In this document: positions 1 to 8,791 of the stretch, piece by piece
Layout of the letters: each line of letters starts with the position of its first letter
Position numbering within the stretch: position 1 is the stretch's first letter
Notes under the pieces: model-generated
The model's input: the letters and a program-made list of their open reading frames with translations, nothing else
Databases searched by the model: none
What the model was told of the DNA's origin: nothing
Program-made: the position numbers and the translations under genes
Assembly: GCA_964421245.1 (NCBI GenBank)
Contig: CAYQVW010000001.1
Span: forward strand, 1-64,000
Source: CAYQVW01 sp964421245
GTDB taxonomy: Bacteria; Margulisbacteria; WOR-1; XYC2-FULL-46-14
Direction: 5' to 3'
Length of the DNA: 64,000 nucleotides

Positions 1-93
1 AGGTTAAGAAGCATCAATCATCGAGGCCCCTCCACCATGTCCCCATCCTGCCCAGTTTTATAATCCCTATTCCCTATAACCTATTCCCTAGGG

Positions 94-99
94 TATAAT
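94..99 (+). promoter_or_regulatory. -10 box of metF, probably leaderless
   Basis: TATAAT ends 8 nt before the metF ATG at 108. Transcription would begin within a few bases of the ATG, and no Shine-Dalgarno sequence precedes it. No clear -35 is seen; the upstream DNA is a low-complexity run of CCCTAT-like units. Confidence 0.6.
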
Positions 100-107
100 A
101 AAATATA

Positions 108-971
108 ATGAAAGTCATAGAAGCCTTAAAAGAAAATAAACAGACAATTTCTTTTGAATTCTTTCCTCCAAAAACAGAAGAGCAAGAAAAAAAGCTATTT
201 GGGGTTATTGAAAAGTTAAAACAATTCAACCCAAACTTTGTTTCAATTACTTGTGGGGCGTTAGGAACGACAAAAGATAAAACAATATTTTGGGTAAAGA
301 AGATTAAACAAGACTTTGGTCTTGAGCCGGTTGCTCATCTAACTTGTGTTGCAGAGACCAGGGATAGTTTAGAAAAACATATTGATGAACTATATAATCT
401 CGGAGTAAAGAATATACTTGCTTTAAGGGGTGATCCGCCAGAGGGACATCAAAAGTTTGTTCCGCCAAACAACGGTTTTCGTTATGCCAACCAATTAGTT
501 GAATTTATTAAGAAAAAGAACCCCGATTTTTGCATTGGAGTGGCGGGTTATCCTGAGAAACATAGAGAATCAGAGAGCATTGAAAAGGATACCGAGTATT
601 TAAAACAAAAAGTTAATGCTGGAGCAGATTATGTTATTTCCCAGCTCTTCTTTGAACCAAACATGTTTTTAGCTTTTTTAGAGAGATGTGAAAAGTCAGG
701 AATAACTGTTCCAATCCTTCCAGGTATTATGATTATTACAAGTCTCAAGCAGCTTACAAAATTAACTCAGATGTGTGGTGCCAGTATTCCCAAAGCCCTT
801 AAGGATAAACTAGAAAAACACCAGGATGATCCAGAAGCTATTAAGCAGATTGGAATAGATGAGGCAGTTAAGCTCTGTTTGAAATTAAAAGAGAAAAATA
901 TACCGGGGCTTCATTTCTTTGTGATGAATCAAGCAAAAGCGATATCTAGCGTCCTCCAACGACTATCATAG
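108..971 (+). CDS. metF: 5,10-methylenetetrahydrofolate reductase
   Basis: Cytoplasmic flavoprotein of one-carbon metabolism that reduces methylene-THF to methyl-THF for methionine synthesis. The 287-residue protein matches the usual bacterial MetF length. Visible family motifs are SFEFFPPK near residue 15 (with the conserved Glu), LALRGDPP near 105, GVAGYPE near 146, a QLFFEP segment near 178 and a C-terminal GLHFFVMNQ. The usual PGIMPI segment reads PGIMII. The gene stands alone. Its 3' end overlaps the convergent tldD gene by 26 bp, so no terminator fits between them. The start is fixed by the TATAAT box just upstream. Confidence 0.95.
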   Translation: MKVIEALKENKQTISFEFFPPKTEEQEKKLFGVIEKLKQFNPNFVSITCGALGTTKDKTIFWVKKIKQDFGLEPVAHLTCVAETRDSLEKHIDELYNLGVKNILALRGDPPEGHQKFVPPNNGFRYANQLVEFIKKKNPDFCIGVAGYPEKHRESESIEKDTEYLKQKVNAGADYVISQLFFEPNMFLAFLERCEKSGITVPILPGIMIITSLKQLTKLTQMCGASIPKALKDKLEKHQDDPEAIKQIGIDEAVKLCLKLKEKNIPGLHFFVMNQAKAISSVLQRLS

Positions 972-2322
972 GAATTCTAATTGTAGGCTGCGCGTCCCCA
1001 ACAGGAGCATGGTCATATTTTCCACAAACACCGGTCTGATACCCTAAATCAGATCCAACCATATCAATTGTTTCTAATACTTTTGGACCGTTGCCGGTTA
1101 TAATTGCTCCGCGAACCGGATGTTTTCCTTTTCCATTTTCTATTAAATATCCCTCTGTTACATCAAAGACAAAATCTCCGTTAGTAACGTTTACTTCTCC
1201 ACTGCCCATATGTTTAACAAGTAAACCATTTTTGATAGATGCAACAATTTCTTTTGGATTGGTTTTTCCTGGGGCAATAATAGTATTGGTCATTCTTGGA
1301 ATTGGTTTACTCAAATAAGATTCGCGTCTTCCGTTTCCGGTTTCGGCAATTCCAAGTAATTTAGCATTGTATTTATCTGCCATAAATCCTTTTAAAATTC
1401 CATTTTCTATTAATATGGTCTTTTGTCCAGGATTTCCTTCATCATCAAAATAAAATGTGCCATATTTTCCAGGGATTGTTGCATCATCAATTACTGTTAC
1501 AAGATTTGACGCTACTTTCTTCCCGATATTGTTTCCATATATAGATGTCCCTTTATATATAAAATCAGCTTCAAGGGCGTGGCCACAGGCTTCGTGTACC
1601 ATTGTTCCACCAGCAGTTGAGTCTAGAACCACCATCATGCGGCCGGCAGGGGCGTGGGGAGCGTCTAACATCAATAAGGCACGCTCAGTCGCCGATCTTG
1701 CTCGCTCTTCTGGACTAAACTCTTCTATTAGTTCAAAGCCACAGGTTCCACCTGGTGCTTCGTAGCCGGTTTGTAAGATATTATCTTTAGCTACTATTAC
1801 ATTAATAAAATACCTGGTCCTGATGCGGTTGTCTTCTATATATATACCGTCAGAATTGGCAACAGTTATTCCTTGGTTGGAGTCCATGTAGCGTACCGTG
1901 ACCTGTTTAACTTTGTCTCCATAGGAGCGGGCAGTCTTGTTTAAAGTTTCAACCAAGGCTACTTTTTCCTCAATTGCTACTTCATTTGGTCTTCTCTTGA
2001 CAGCTATAGCGTGTGGTGGTACTCTTGGCACCAGATCACGTACTTTTTTAGTAGTCGATCCGGAAAAAGCAGAGGCAGCTTGTAATGCCACCTTTTTGAG
2101 TTCAGCTAGACTGACATTGGAGGTGCAAGCGTAAGAGATGGTTTTATCTTTTATGACTCTTATTCCGGCTCCGTGCGAGTTTCCTGATGTAATTCGCTCA
2201 ATTTTACTATCTTCACAAGCAACTGTCGAGCCATTTGAGTCTTCTATAAAGATTTCGGCAAAATCTCCACCGGTTTTTAGTGCAATATGTAAAATTTCTT
2301 CAATTTGGGGTTTGGTCAGCAT
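946..2322 (-). CDS. tldD: TldD-type metallopeptidase subunit
   Basis: TldD of the TldD/TldE (PmbA) protease family, a zinc-dependent peptidase that degrades or matures modified peptides in the cytoplasm. The HExxxH zinc motif is seen as HEACGH near residue 242, followed by a conserved TGNGRRESY segment and the C-terminal GVCGKYDHAPVGDAQP block typical of TldD. The start MLTKPQIEEIL at 2322 (458 aa) is chosen because a TATAAT box lies 7 nt upstream; a longer in-frame extension to 2529 has no family similarity and crosses the divergent promoter. No tldE/pmbA partner is present in the window. Confidence 0.93.
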   Translation of the reverse strand: MLTKPQIEEILHIALKTGGDFAEIFIEDSNGSTVACEDSKIERITSGNSHGAGIRVIKDKTISYACTSNVSLAELKKVALQAASAFSGSTTKKVRDLVPRVPPHAIAVKRRPNEVAIEEKVALVETLNKTARSYGDKVKQVTVRYMDSNQGITVANSDGIYIEDNRIRTRYFINVIVAKDNILQTGYEAPGGTCGFELIEEFSPEERARSATERALLMLDAPHAPAGRMMVVLDSTAGGTMVHEACGHALEADFIYKGTSIYGNNIGKKVASNLVTVIDDATIPGKYGTFYFDDEGNPGQKTILIENGILKGFMADKYNAKLLGIAETGNGRRESYLSKPIPRMTNTIIAPGKTNPKEIVASIKNGLLVKHMGSGEVNVTNGDFVFDVTEGYLIENGKGKHPVRGAIITGNGPKVLETIDMVGSDLGYQTGVCGKYDHAPVGDAQPTIRIPMIVVGGR

Positions 2323-2329
2323 AAACCAA

Positions 2330-2335
2330 ATTATA
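2330..2335 (-). promoter_or_regulatory. -10 box of tldD, probably leaderless
   Basis: TATAAT on the minus strand ends 7 nt before the tldD ATG. A weak TTCACT -35 lies 17 nt upstream at 2353-2358 and overlaps the -35-like element of the divergent orphan-gene promoter at 2356-2384. Confidence 0.6.
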
Positions 2336-2355
2336 CAAGATTTTTCAAGAAAAGT

Positions 2356-2384
2356 GAAATTTTTTAAATATACAGGCGATATAT
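2356..2384 (+). promoter_or_regulatory. FliA/sigma-28-like promoter, site 1
   Basis: GAAATTTT, 13 nt, then CGATATAT. The GAAA-N17-CGATA spacing equals that of sigma-28 promoters. It lies 27 nt before the start of the orphan gene at 2412. One of eight such sites in the window. Confidence 0.6.
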
Positions 2385-2411
2385 ATGAGGTATGAATAAG
2401 GCAAGAATAAT

Positions 2412-3581
2412 ATGTTAAAAAGACCATCAGAAGCAACTTTAGCAACTTTAGGGGTATTAAGAAGGGTTCTTCCTCGGGCGGGTTATTTGTTAACCGGGAG
2501 ACCAGTTGCTTCAGTTCCAGCTCAAACAATTAACAGCCAGGTTCAAGAGGTGCTTTCTGCTGGTAGAAGACCTAGATCACCTTTAATAAAAATGAAGATA
2601 TCTCCAGATCAAGCTACGGGGGAGGTTTCTTTTCTTGCTTATGACACCAGTGAAGTAATTGATGTCCCTCAGTTTAATAGAACCTTGTCATCCTACCTTA
2701 GAAACAGAGGATTTACTAAAAAATTAAGACCAACAGTTATTGCTGTAAGTGAACGTGAAGGGATTGGAGGGCCAATTGAAACATATAATTTGACTACTGG
2801 AGAAGTTGAGAAGACGCTACACATAAACAGCAGAATACTTGCTGTTTGGATGGCTTTTTTTGAAGCAATTGAAGAGAGTGAGGATCAAGATTCAATTTCT
2901 TGGACCTCTTTTATTAGTCATTTAAGAGCAAAAGATATAATGATATTTAATGAAGGATGGTTGAGATTTGCTTTGGCAAGACATCCAGATATTTTTATTT
3001 GGAAAGAGGAAGTTTGCCAGGTTCAAAGAGGGGCAGATAATAAAGAGACAGTAGCAATTGCAATTCGGAGATGTGGAGAAGAATATGTTCAAGATTTATT
3101 ACGGGATGCATTAGACGGAGAAATTGATTTTGATATTAAGCCTGCTTTGCCTATTTCTGAAATTATGAAGGTTACAGGACTAGAAGAACTTACAATTCGT
3201 TATATTCTTCGTAAAGATAAAGATTTTATCGTTGTTGGCGACGGGACGTATAGCTTTACAGGACTCTATCCGAGGAGGTTTGCTGCTTATAAGGCTCCGG
3301 TGAAAAATCCAAGTTCAAGACCATCAAAAGCTTGGAAAGGGGTTTACTTTGTTTTAAAACAGGTAAAAAAACCGTTAACAAAGAAAGAGGTTCATCAAGA
3401 GATGCTAAGATTAGGAGTTTATTGGATCTACTCTGCAGTCGCAAATCTTTTAGATACTCCTCCGTATCCAAATATTATAATTATGAAAAGAAGACCGATT
3501 AAAAGAGGGGAGAAGGGAATTCCTTATTTTTCCTTGAATATGAAAGTCGTAGGAAAATTGAAGAAGACTAGGAAAAAATAG
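2412..3581 (+). CDS. Orphan protein with winged-helix-like segments
   Basis: Not recognised. The 389-residue protein has no signal peptide and no membrane segment. The N-terminus is basic. From about residue 145 onward three stretches look like winged-helix modules, each a predicted helix-helix-helix-strand unit: around 155-205, 225-270 (LPISEIMKVTGLEELTIRYIL) and 310-360 (KPLTKKEVHQEM...). This suggests a DNA- or RNA-binding role, by inference only. The tail is Lys/Arg-rich (KLKKTRKK). The start follows a weak AAGGCAAG ribosome site; other upstream ATGs are closed by stops. It is followed after 3 nt by a second orphan gene, probably cotranscribed from the FliA-like promoter at 2356. Confidence 0.7.
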   Translation: MLKRPSEATLATLGVLRRVLPRAGYLLTGRPVASVPAQTINSQVQEVLSAGRRPRSPLIKMKISPDQATGEVSFLAYDTSEVIDVPQFNRTLSSYLRNRGFTKKLRPTVIAVSEREGIGGPIETYNLTTGEVEKTLHINSRILAVWMAFFEAIEESEDQDSISWTSFISHLRAKDIMIFNEGWLRFALARHPDIFIWKEEVCQVQRGADNKETVAIAIRRCGEEYVQDLLRDALDGEIDFDIKPALPISEIMKVTGLEELTIRYILRKDKDFIVVGDGTYSFTGLYPRRFAAYKAPVKNPSSRPSKAWKGVYFVLKQVKKPLTKKEVHQEMLRLGVYWIYSAVANLLDTPPYPNIIIMKRRPIKRGEKGIPYFSLNMKVVGKLKKTRKK

Positions 3582-3584
3582 TAT

Positions 3585-4469
3585 ATGCCAGAAGTAGCAA
3601 TACAATCTTTTAAAACAGTTTTAACAAATGCGGCAGGGCGTAGACCTGGGCAAGCCAGTGTTGTTGAAATAGCACCCCGTATGACCCAGCCTTTATCTCA
3701 AGCCGGGATTGTTGATACCGTTGATGTAGAGCTTGGGCAGAGGGATGATATTAGGTTTAGGGGCCATAGAGATGTTTCTGTTGTCTCTCCTGGAACAATA
3801 AGAACCAGGGCAGATATATTTATTGCTTTAGAAGATAAAAGAGAAGATGATTTATATATTGGAATTAGGCATCCTGCTTTTCCGATTTGTCTCGGTGAAT
3901 ATATAACTGGTTTTTGGATACATGATGTGAAGGCGGAAGGAGGCTACATATCTTTTGCAAAGATTCTTAATAATAATGGAGCGGTTGTTTCTCATGGCAT
4001 ATTTGAAAGTTCATCTACTTTTTTTTGTTTATCTTTTGAATCTGAGCGAGAATTTTTGCCAGATTATTGGGTTGCAAAATTTCTAACGCTCTTAGTTAAC
4101 ATTGAAGGAAGAAGAAGGGTAATTCGTGCTCAATTAAATGATTTAAATGATTATGCTTTAACGCTGGGATCAAGAGTTGGAGGAGAGCTATTGGGTGAGG
4201 TTGATTTTTCTGATCCCCACTATCTTATTTGGGGAGTTAAAAATTTTGATGCTAGAACTAGAGATAACTTGACGATTAATTTGGGATATGGTGAAGGGGA
4301 GTTTCTTCCAGTTAGAGTAGATAGATATCGACAGCAATATTCAAGGTTAGCAAAAGGAGAAGCAATGAGAGCCTTGTCAGAATTGAAAGGAGAAGGAGTT
4401 GATTCCCAAAATGACGGGGTGAGAAGATTGTTAGATGCAATTTCTTTTACCGGACTTCGATCTATTTAG
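3585..4469 (+). CDS. Orphan protein, second gene of the pair
   Basis: Not recognised. The 294-residue soluble-looking protein has no signal peptide. It is rich in predicted beta strands (for example ITGFWIHDV, YISFAKIL, THFFCLSF-like hydrophobic runs in the middle third) and ends in a charged helical stretch. It begins 3 nt after the preceding orphan gene, so both are likely one transcript. Its last 8 bp overlap the end of the convergent polA gene. The reading frame is intact and long, and the neighbouring reading frames show no competing family, so I take it as a real gene of unknown role. Confidence 0.7.
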   Translation: MPEVAIQSFKTVLTNAAGRRPGQASVVEIAPRMTQPLSQAGIVDTVDVELGQRDDIRFRGHRDVSVVSPGTIRTRADIFIALEDKREDDLYIGIRHPAFPICLGEYITGFWIHDVKAEGGYISFAKILNNNGAVVSHGIFESSSTFFCLSFESEREFLPDYWVAKFLTLLVNIEGRRRVIRAQLNDLNDYALTLGSRVGGELLGEVDFSDPHYLIWGVKNFDARTRDNLTINLGYGEGEFLPVRVDRYRQQYSRLAKGEAMRALSELKGEGVDSQNDGVRRLLDAISFTGLRSI

Positions 4470-7134
4470 CCTCAGACCAACTATCACCAACTCCAATATC
4501 AACTTTTGCCTTAACATCTAATGGAATTGCATTTTCCATCTCATGTTTAACTATTTTCTTAACTTTATCTAATTCAGCCTCTTTTACTTCAAGAACAAGT
4601 TCATCGTGTACCTGGAGGATTAGTTGTAAGTTGTTAGTTGTAAGTTGTGAGTTGATTTTAGTCATAGCTACTTTTATTAAGTCTGCAGCTGTTCCTTGTA
4701 CCGGAGTATTAATTGCGGTACGCTCGGCAAAGGCCTTCAGCGAAAAATTTGGGCTATTTATATCGGGTAGGGGACGTTTTCGGCCAAGCATCGTTTCAAC
4801 ATAGCCATTTTTCTTTGCCTCTTTAATTGTTTTCTCCATAAACTTCTTAACGCCTTTATAACGTTTAAAATACCTTTCAATAAACTGTTCAGCCTCTTTT
4901 CTCGATATCTTTAAACTTTTAGATAATCCAAAAGCTGATTGTCCATAGATAATTCCAAAATTAATTGCTTTAGCCGCTGAGCGCTGTTCATCATCTACAA
5001 AGTTTTCTGTTATTCCGAAGATATCTGCAGCTGTCGCTCGATGGATATCTTTTCCATCTTTAAAATCTTTAATTAATTGTTTGTCCTGGCTCAGATGAGC
5101 TAAGATGCGAAGTTCAACTTGAGAATAATCCGCAACAAGAATTTTATATCCTTTTTTCTGTGGGACAAAGGCAGATCTCACTTTCTTGCCTAGCTTTCCA
5201 CGAATAGGGATATTTTGCATATTAGGATTAGAACTTGAAAGCCTACCGGTTGCAGTTATGGTCTGATTAAAGTTGGCATGAATTCGTCCGGTATCTTTTC
5301 TTACAAGTGTTGGTAGAACATCGACATAGGTTGATTTTATCTTTGAATACTGGCGATATTCTAAAAGCTTTTGTGCAATTTCATACTTAACTGCCAGTTC
5401 CTCTAGCACTGATGCATCGGTCGATGCCCCAGTTTTGGTCTTTTTAATAACTGGAAGCATTAATTTAACAAATAGAATTTCTCTAAGCTGTTTCGGAGAA
5501 TTTAGATTGAATTTTTCTCCTGCTATGGCAAAGATATTTCGTTCAAGATCTTTTATCTCATGCTCTAGCTCTTTTGATATCTTATTTAAAATTTTACTGT
5601 CAACATAAACACCGTTTTTTTCTAATTCAACTAGGGCAGAGATTAGTGGCATTTCTACTTCATAAAAAAGTTTATCCAATTTTTCCTCTTTAAGCAGATT
5701 ATTAAATTTATCAGCCAAGCCAATAGTTACATCTGCATCAGAACAGGCGTATTGAGTAGCAAGATCGATTGGAACATCGGCAAATGTTTCATATTCTCCA
5801 CCCTTACCGATTAACTCATCCATTTTAGTCATCTCATGACGACCAAGATAGCGGGCTGCGGTCATTTTTAGATTTAGCTGATTAGAATTTGGATCGAGTA
5901 AGTAGGCTGCAACCATAGTGTCGAAGTAGGGTGGAGCCACGTTAATGCCGTATTTAAGTAAGACCTCAATATCGTATTTTATGTTATGACCGGATTTGAG
6001 TTTGTTGGATTCTAGGATTGATTTGAAATTAGTAACTAGTAATTTGTAATTAGTAATGGGTAGATAAAACGCCTCGCCATGTTTTATTGAGAAAGAAATC
6101 CCGACTAAATTAGCATCAAGGGCCTTAACAGAGTCGGTCTCGGTGTCAAAGGCAAAAGAGTCTGCTTCCTCAAGTTTTTTGATCAATTCTTTAAGCTTTT
6201 TTTCTGAATCAACACAATGGAAGTCATATTTTGAGATCTCTTTCCTTTTTTCTTCTAAAGTTTGTTTAGAGTGTTTTTTATCTGAGTATTTCTTAATTAG
6301 ATGATTGAACTCAAACTTCTCAAATATTTTAATTGCTTTGTCCCAGTCAATTGCATATTTCTTCTCTTTCTTTATAATAATTTCTATCGGTACATCGCAT
6401 ACGATAGTTCCTAGCATATAACTTAGGAGGGCCTGTTCTTTTTCTGTTTCAATTAGGGTTCTGATTCTATCTTTTTTTATCTTGGCTGTATTTTTTAGCA
6501 AATTATCCAGTGATCCAAATTCTTTTAGGAGTGAAACGGCTGTTTTTTCTCCAATTCCTCTTACTCCTGGTATATTGTCGGAAGAATCTCCTTTTAATGC
6601 CTTTAAATCGATCATCTGGGTTGCTTTTAAACTATATTTTTCAACGATTGCCTTTTCATCATAAACCATTAAATCAGACATTCCTTTGCGTGGTGTCACA
6701 AGTTTAATGTTTTTATTAACCAGTTGTAGTAAATCTTTATCACCAGAAAATAGTTCGACCTTGTATCCCTCTTTTTCTGCCTCTTGTGCCAATGTTCCAA
6801 TAACATCATCAGCCTCAAAACCTGGCATCTCGAATATCGGAATATTAAGGGCTTTGGCAACTTCTTTAATATGTGGCATCTGTTGATGAAGCGTTGGGGG
6901 CGCTTTGTCTCGAGTAGCCTTGTACTCTTTGTATTTTTTATGCCGAAAGGTCGGTTCCTTTAAGTCAAAAGAAATTGCAACATAATCTGGCTCTTCTTCC
7001 AGGATTTTCAAGAGCATTGAGGTAAAGCCATAAATAGCATTAGACACAATACCATCTGATGTTTTCATAGTATCGGGAAGGGCGTAGAACGCTCGGTAGG
7101 CCAGGGAATTTCCGTCGATTAGAATAGCTTTCAT
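4462..7134 (-). CDS. polA: DNA polymerase I
   Basis: Replication and repair polymerase of 890 residues with all three domains. The 5' nuclease domain fills about 1-285 (ALKGDSSDNIPGVRGIGEKT near 185). The 3'-5' proofreading domain spans about 325-490 and keeps its acidic residues: AFDTETDS, GHNIKYDIEVL and YACSDAD. The polymerase domain has motif A DYSQVELRILAHLS, motif B RSAAKAINFGIIYGQ and motif C QVHDELVLEV. Two short stretches, near PITNYKLLVTNF and SQLTTNNLQL, are encoded by simple repeats (see repeats). It lies 18 nt after tsf and has its own -10-like box in that gap. Confidence 0.97.
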   Translation of the reverse strand: MKAILIDGNSLAYRAFYALPDTMKTSDGIVSNAIYGFTSMLLKILEEEPDYVAISFDLKEPTFRHKKYKEYKATRDKAPPTLHQQMPHIKEVAKALNIPIFEMPGFEADDVIGTLAQEAEKEGYKVELFSGDKDLLQLVNKNIKLVTPRKGMSDLMVYDEKAIVEKYSLKATQMIDLKALKGDSSDNIPGVRGIGEKTAVSLLKEFGSLDNLLKNTAKIKKDRIRTLIETEKEQALLSYMLGTIVCDVPIEIIIKKEKKYAIDWDKAIKIFEKFEFNHLIKKYSDKKHSKQTLEEKRKEISKYDFHCVDSEKKLKELIKKLEEADSFAFDTETDSVKALDANLVGISFSIKHGEAFYLPITNYKLLVTNFKSILESNKLKSGHNIKYDIEVLLKYGINVAPPYFDTMVAAYLLDPNSNQLNLKMTAARYLGRHEMTKMDELIGKGGEYETFADVPIDLATQYACSDADVTIGLADKFNNLLKEEKLDKLFYEVEMPLISALVELEKNGVYVDSKILNKISKELEHEIKDLERNIFAIAGEKFNLNSPKQLREILFVKLMLPVIKKTKTGASTDASVLEELAVKYEIAQKLLEYRQYSKIKSTYVDVLPTLVRKDTGRIHANFNQTITATGRLSSSNPNMQNIPIRGKLGKKVRSAFVPQKKGYKILVADYSQVELRILAHLSQDKQLIKDFKDGKDIHRATAADIFGITENFVDDEQRSAAKAINFGIIYGQSAFGLSKSLKISRKEAEQFIERYFKRYKGVKKFMEKTIKEAKKNGYVETMLGRKRPLPDINSPNFSLKAFAERTAINTPVQGTAADLIKVAMTKINSQLTTNNLQLILQVHDELVLEVKEAELDKVKKIVKHEMENAIPLDVKAKVDIGVGDSWSEAK
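4620..4654. repeat. 14-bp tandem repeat inside polA
   Basis: TTAGTTGTAAGTTG occurs twice in tandem (4620-4633 and 4634-4647), followed by a partial third unit. It is in frame and encodes SQLTTNNLQL just before motif C of polA. Confidence 0.8.
6028..6058. repeat. Simple repeat inside polA proofreading domain
   Basis: Two ATTAGTAA units around a TAGTAATTTGTA core encode PITNYKLLVTNF in the variable loop after the first exonuclease motif. The style resembles the low-complexity intergenic DNA of this window. Confidence 0.6.
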
Positions 7135-7140
7135 GAAGCT

Positions 7141-7146
7141 ATTTTA
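7141..7146 (-). promoter_or_regulatory. -10 box of polA
   Basis: TGATAAAAT on the minus strand is an extended -10 ending 6 nt before the polA ATG, in the 18-nt gap after tsf. This would give a leaderless polA message in addition to readthrough from rpsB-tsf. Confidence 0.45.
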
Positions 7147-7152
7147 TCACTT

Positions 7153-7755
7153 CTAAGATTTTTCCCCAAGCTGATAACGGGTAAAACGTCGAATTACGAT
7201 GTTTTCACCAATCTTTGCGGTGATATCAGTAAGTAGGGTTCTGATGTTCTTTTTTGGTTCTTTAATAAAAGGTTGTTCAAGTAAACAAATCTCTTCATAA
7301 AACTTCTTAATACGTCCTTCAATGATCTTTTCCATTGCCTTTTCAGGTTTTTTTTCTTCTTTTGCCTGTTGCAATAGAATATTCTTTTCGTGTTGAACGA
7401 GAGATTCCGGAACCTCTTCTTTACTAATGTATTGAGGAGCTTGTGCTGCAATTTGCATTGCAATATCCTTTGCAAAGGCCTGAAACTCGATATTCTTTGC
7501 AACAAAGTCAGTTTCGCAATTAATTTCAACTAAAACACCGATTTTTCCACCAGTGTGGACATAAGCATCAACAATTCCTTGTGCAGCAGTTCGTCCAGCT
7601 CTTTTGGCGATACTAGCTAACCCTTTTTTCCTTAAGAACTCAACTGCTTTTTCCATACTGCCCTTATTTTCTTGAAGGGCCTTTTTGCAGTCCATCATTC
7701 CGCAACCGGTTTTTTCTCTTAACTGTTGTACTTCTTTGCTGGTGATTTTTGTCAT
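7153..7755 (-). CDS. tsf: Translation elongation factor Ts
   Basis: EF-Ts, the nucleotide-exchange factor for EF-Tu. The start at 7755 (MTKITSKEVQQLREKTG) gives 200 residues; it keeps the N-terminal UBA-like domain with TGCGMMDCKKAL and the core motif NCETDFVAKN. The short length matches the one-subdomain EF-Ts of Thermus and Cyanobacteria rather than the ~280-residue E. coli form. It begins 1 nt after the rpsB stop (TAAAATG), with GAAAGGAT inside the rpsB end as ribosome site. The rpsB-tsf order is the standard bacterial arrangement. Confidence 0.96.
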   Translation of the reverse strand: MTKITSKEVQQLREKTGCGMMDCKKALQENKGSMEKAVEFLRKKGLASIAKRAGRTAAQGIVDAYVHTGGKIGVLVEINCETDFVAKNIEFQAFAKDIAMQIAAQAPQYISKEEVPESLVQHEKNILLQQAKEEKKPEKAMEKIIEGRIKKFYEEICLLEQPFIKEPKKNIRTLLTDITAKIGENIVIRRFTRYQLGEKS

Positions 7756-7756
7756 T

Positions 7757-8668
7757 TTAGAATCCGATCCTTTCTTTTTCTTCTTCGTTTTGAGGAAGTT
7801 TGGGAGCAAGATCTTCCAATCTCTCTTCTTCTGTTACTATTTTTGCATCTTCGCTCATTTCTTCGGCTTTCTCTTCTTTCTTTTCTTCCGTTTTTTCTTC
7901 GCCTTTTGCTTCTTCTGATTTAAGCTCTTCTGCTCCAACTTCTAGCGGAACGGCAATTTCTGGAGCTCTCTCTTCTTCTGGTTTTAATAGTTCTCGTCCA
8001 GCTAAAATGGCATCTGCAATAATAGATGTCAGTAATTTAATAGAACGAATTGCATCGTCATTTCCTGGAATTGGGAAGTCTACCTGATCTGGATCACAAT
8101 TTGTGTCTACAATGGCGACAATTGGAATTTTTAGTTTTCTAGCCTCAGCCAAAGCTGTTTGCTCTTTTTTGGTGTCAATTATAAAAACTACAGAAGGAGG
8201 TTTTTTCATATCTCTTATACCATCTAATCCACGTACTAATTTTCTATGTTCGCGCCGGAGTGTGGCAACCTCTTTTTTTGGAAGTTTTTCGAATAATTCA
8301 TCGGCTTCCATCTTTTCTATCTCTTTCATGCGAGAAATGTTTTTCTGAAGAGTTTTGAAGTTAGTTAGGGTTCCACCTAGCCAACGGTCTTTAATGTAGA
8401 ACATTCCACATCTTTTGGCCTGTGTTTCAACCGCTTCTTGTGCTTGTTTTTTGGTTCCTACAAAAAGAATTGTTCCACTTTGAGTAATTTGATCTTTAAT
8501 AAAGGCATAGGCTTTTTCAATCAAAGGAATAGATTTGTGAAGATCGATTACGTGGATTCCATTCCTTGATGAATAAATATATTTTCCCATTTTGGGTTCC
8601 CAACGCGCACTCTGGTGACCAAAGTGTGCTCCTGCTTCAAGTAATTCTTTCATTGTTACAATTGACAT
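7757..8668 (-). CDS. rpsB: 30S ribosomal protein S2, long acidic tail
   Basis: Small-subunit ribosomal protein uS2. The N-terminus MSIVTMKELLEAGAHFGHQ and the motifs GGTLTNFKT and IPIVAIVDTNCDPD are diagnostic. The start at 8668 follows a perfect AAAGGAGG ribosome site 4 nt upstream; a 17-residue longer frame is not used. The protein has 303 residues against about 240 in E. coli because of a C-terminal Glu/Lys-rich extension of about 70 residues (from roughly 235), which is low-complexity and likely disordered. It heads rpsB-tsf(-polA). Confidence 0.96.
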   Translation of the reverse strand: MSIVTMKELLEAGAHFGHQSARWEPKMGKYIYSSRNGIHVIDLHKSIPLIEKAYAFIKDQITQSGTILFVGTKKQAQEAVETQAKRCGMFYIKDRWLGGTLTNFKTLQKNISRMKEIEKMEADELFEKLPKKEVATLRREHRKLVRGLDGIRDMKKPPSVVFIIDTKKEQTALAEARKLKIPIVAIVDTNCDPDQVDFPIPGNDDAIRSIKLLTSIIADAILAGRELLKPEEERAPEIAVPLEVGAEELKSEEAKGEEKTEEKKEEKAEEMSEDAKIVTEEERLEDLAPKLPQNEEEKERIGF

Positions 8669-8700
8669 GTTTCCTCCTTTTTTTCTCTCTACAAACCTTA

Positions 8701-8729
8701 ATTTTATCATGAATTTCACTTATCTGCAA
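8701..8729 (-). promoter_or_regulatory. Promoter of rpsB-tsf
   Basis: TTGCAG (8724-8729), 17 nt, then TGATAAAAT with TAAAAT at 8701-8706, an extended -10. About 32 nt separate it from the rpsB start, and the leader carries the strong AAAGGAGG site. Confidence 0.6.
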
Positions 8730-8743
8730 TCGTGATAAATTAG

Positions 8744-8771
8744 TTGACTTTTAAGATAAGTATTCTATACT
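8744..8771 (+). promoter_or_regulatory. Promoter of the sepF operon
   Basis: TTGACT (8744-8749), 16 nt, TATACT (8766-8771), followed by AGAGGTGA as ribosome site before the ATG at 8792. It is divergent from the rpsB promoter. Confidence 0.65.
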
Positions 8772-8791
8772 AATTACAAGAGGTGATAGTT

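Noticed and set aside
1..93. Gene or structured element at the left edge
   Set aside because: Only short frames with early stops and a CCCTAT-rich low-complexity run; nothing supportable.
8712..8740. GAATTTC...TGATAAAT near the rpsB/sepF gap as a ninth FliA-like site
   Set aside because: The -35 lacks one A and the spacing is 15 instead of 13; a good sigma-70 promoter explains sepF.
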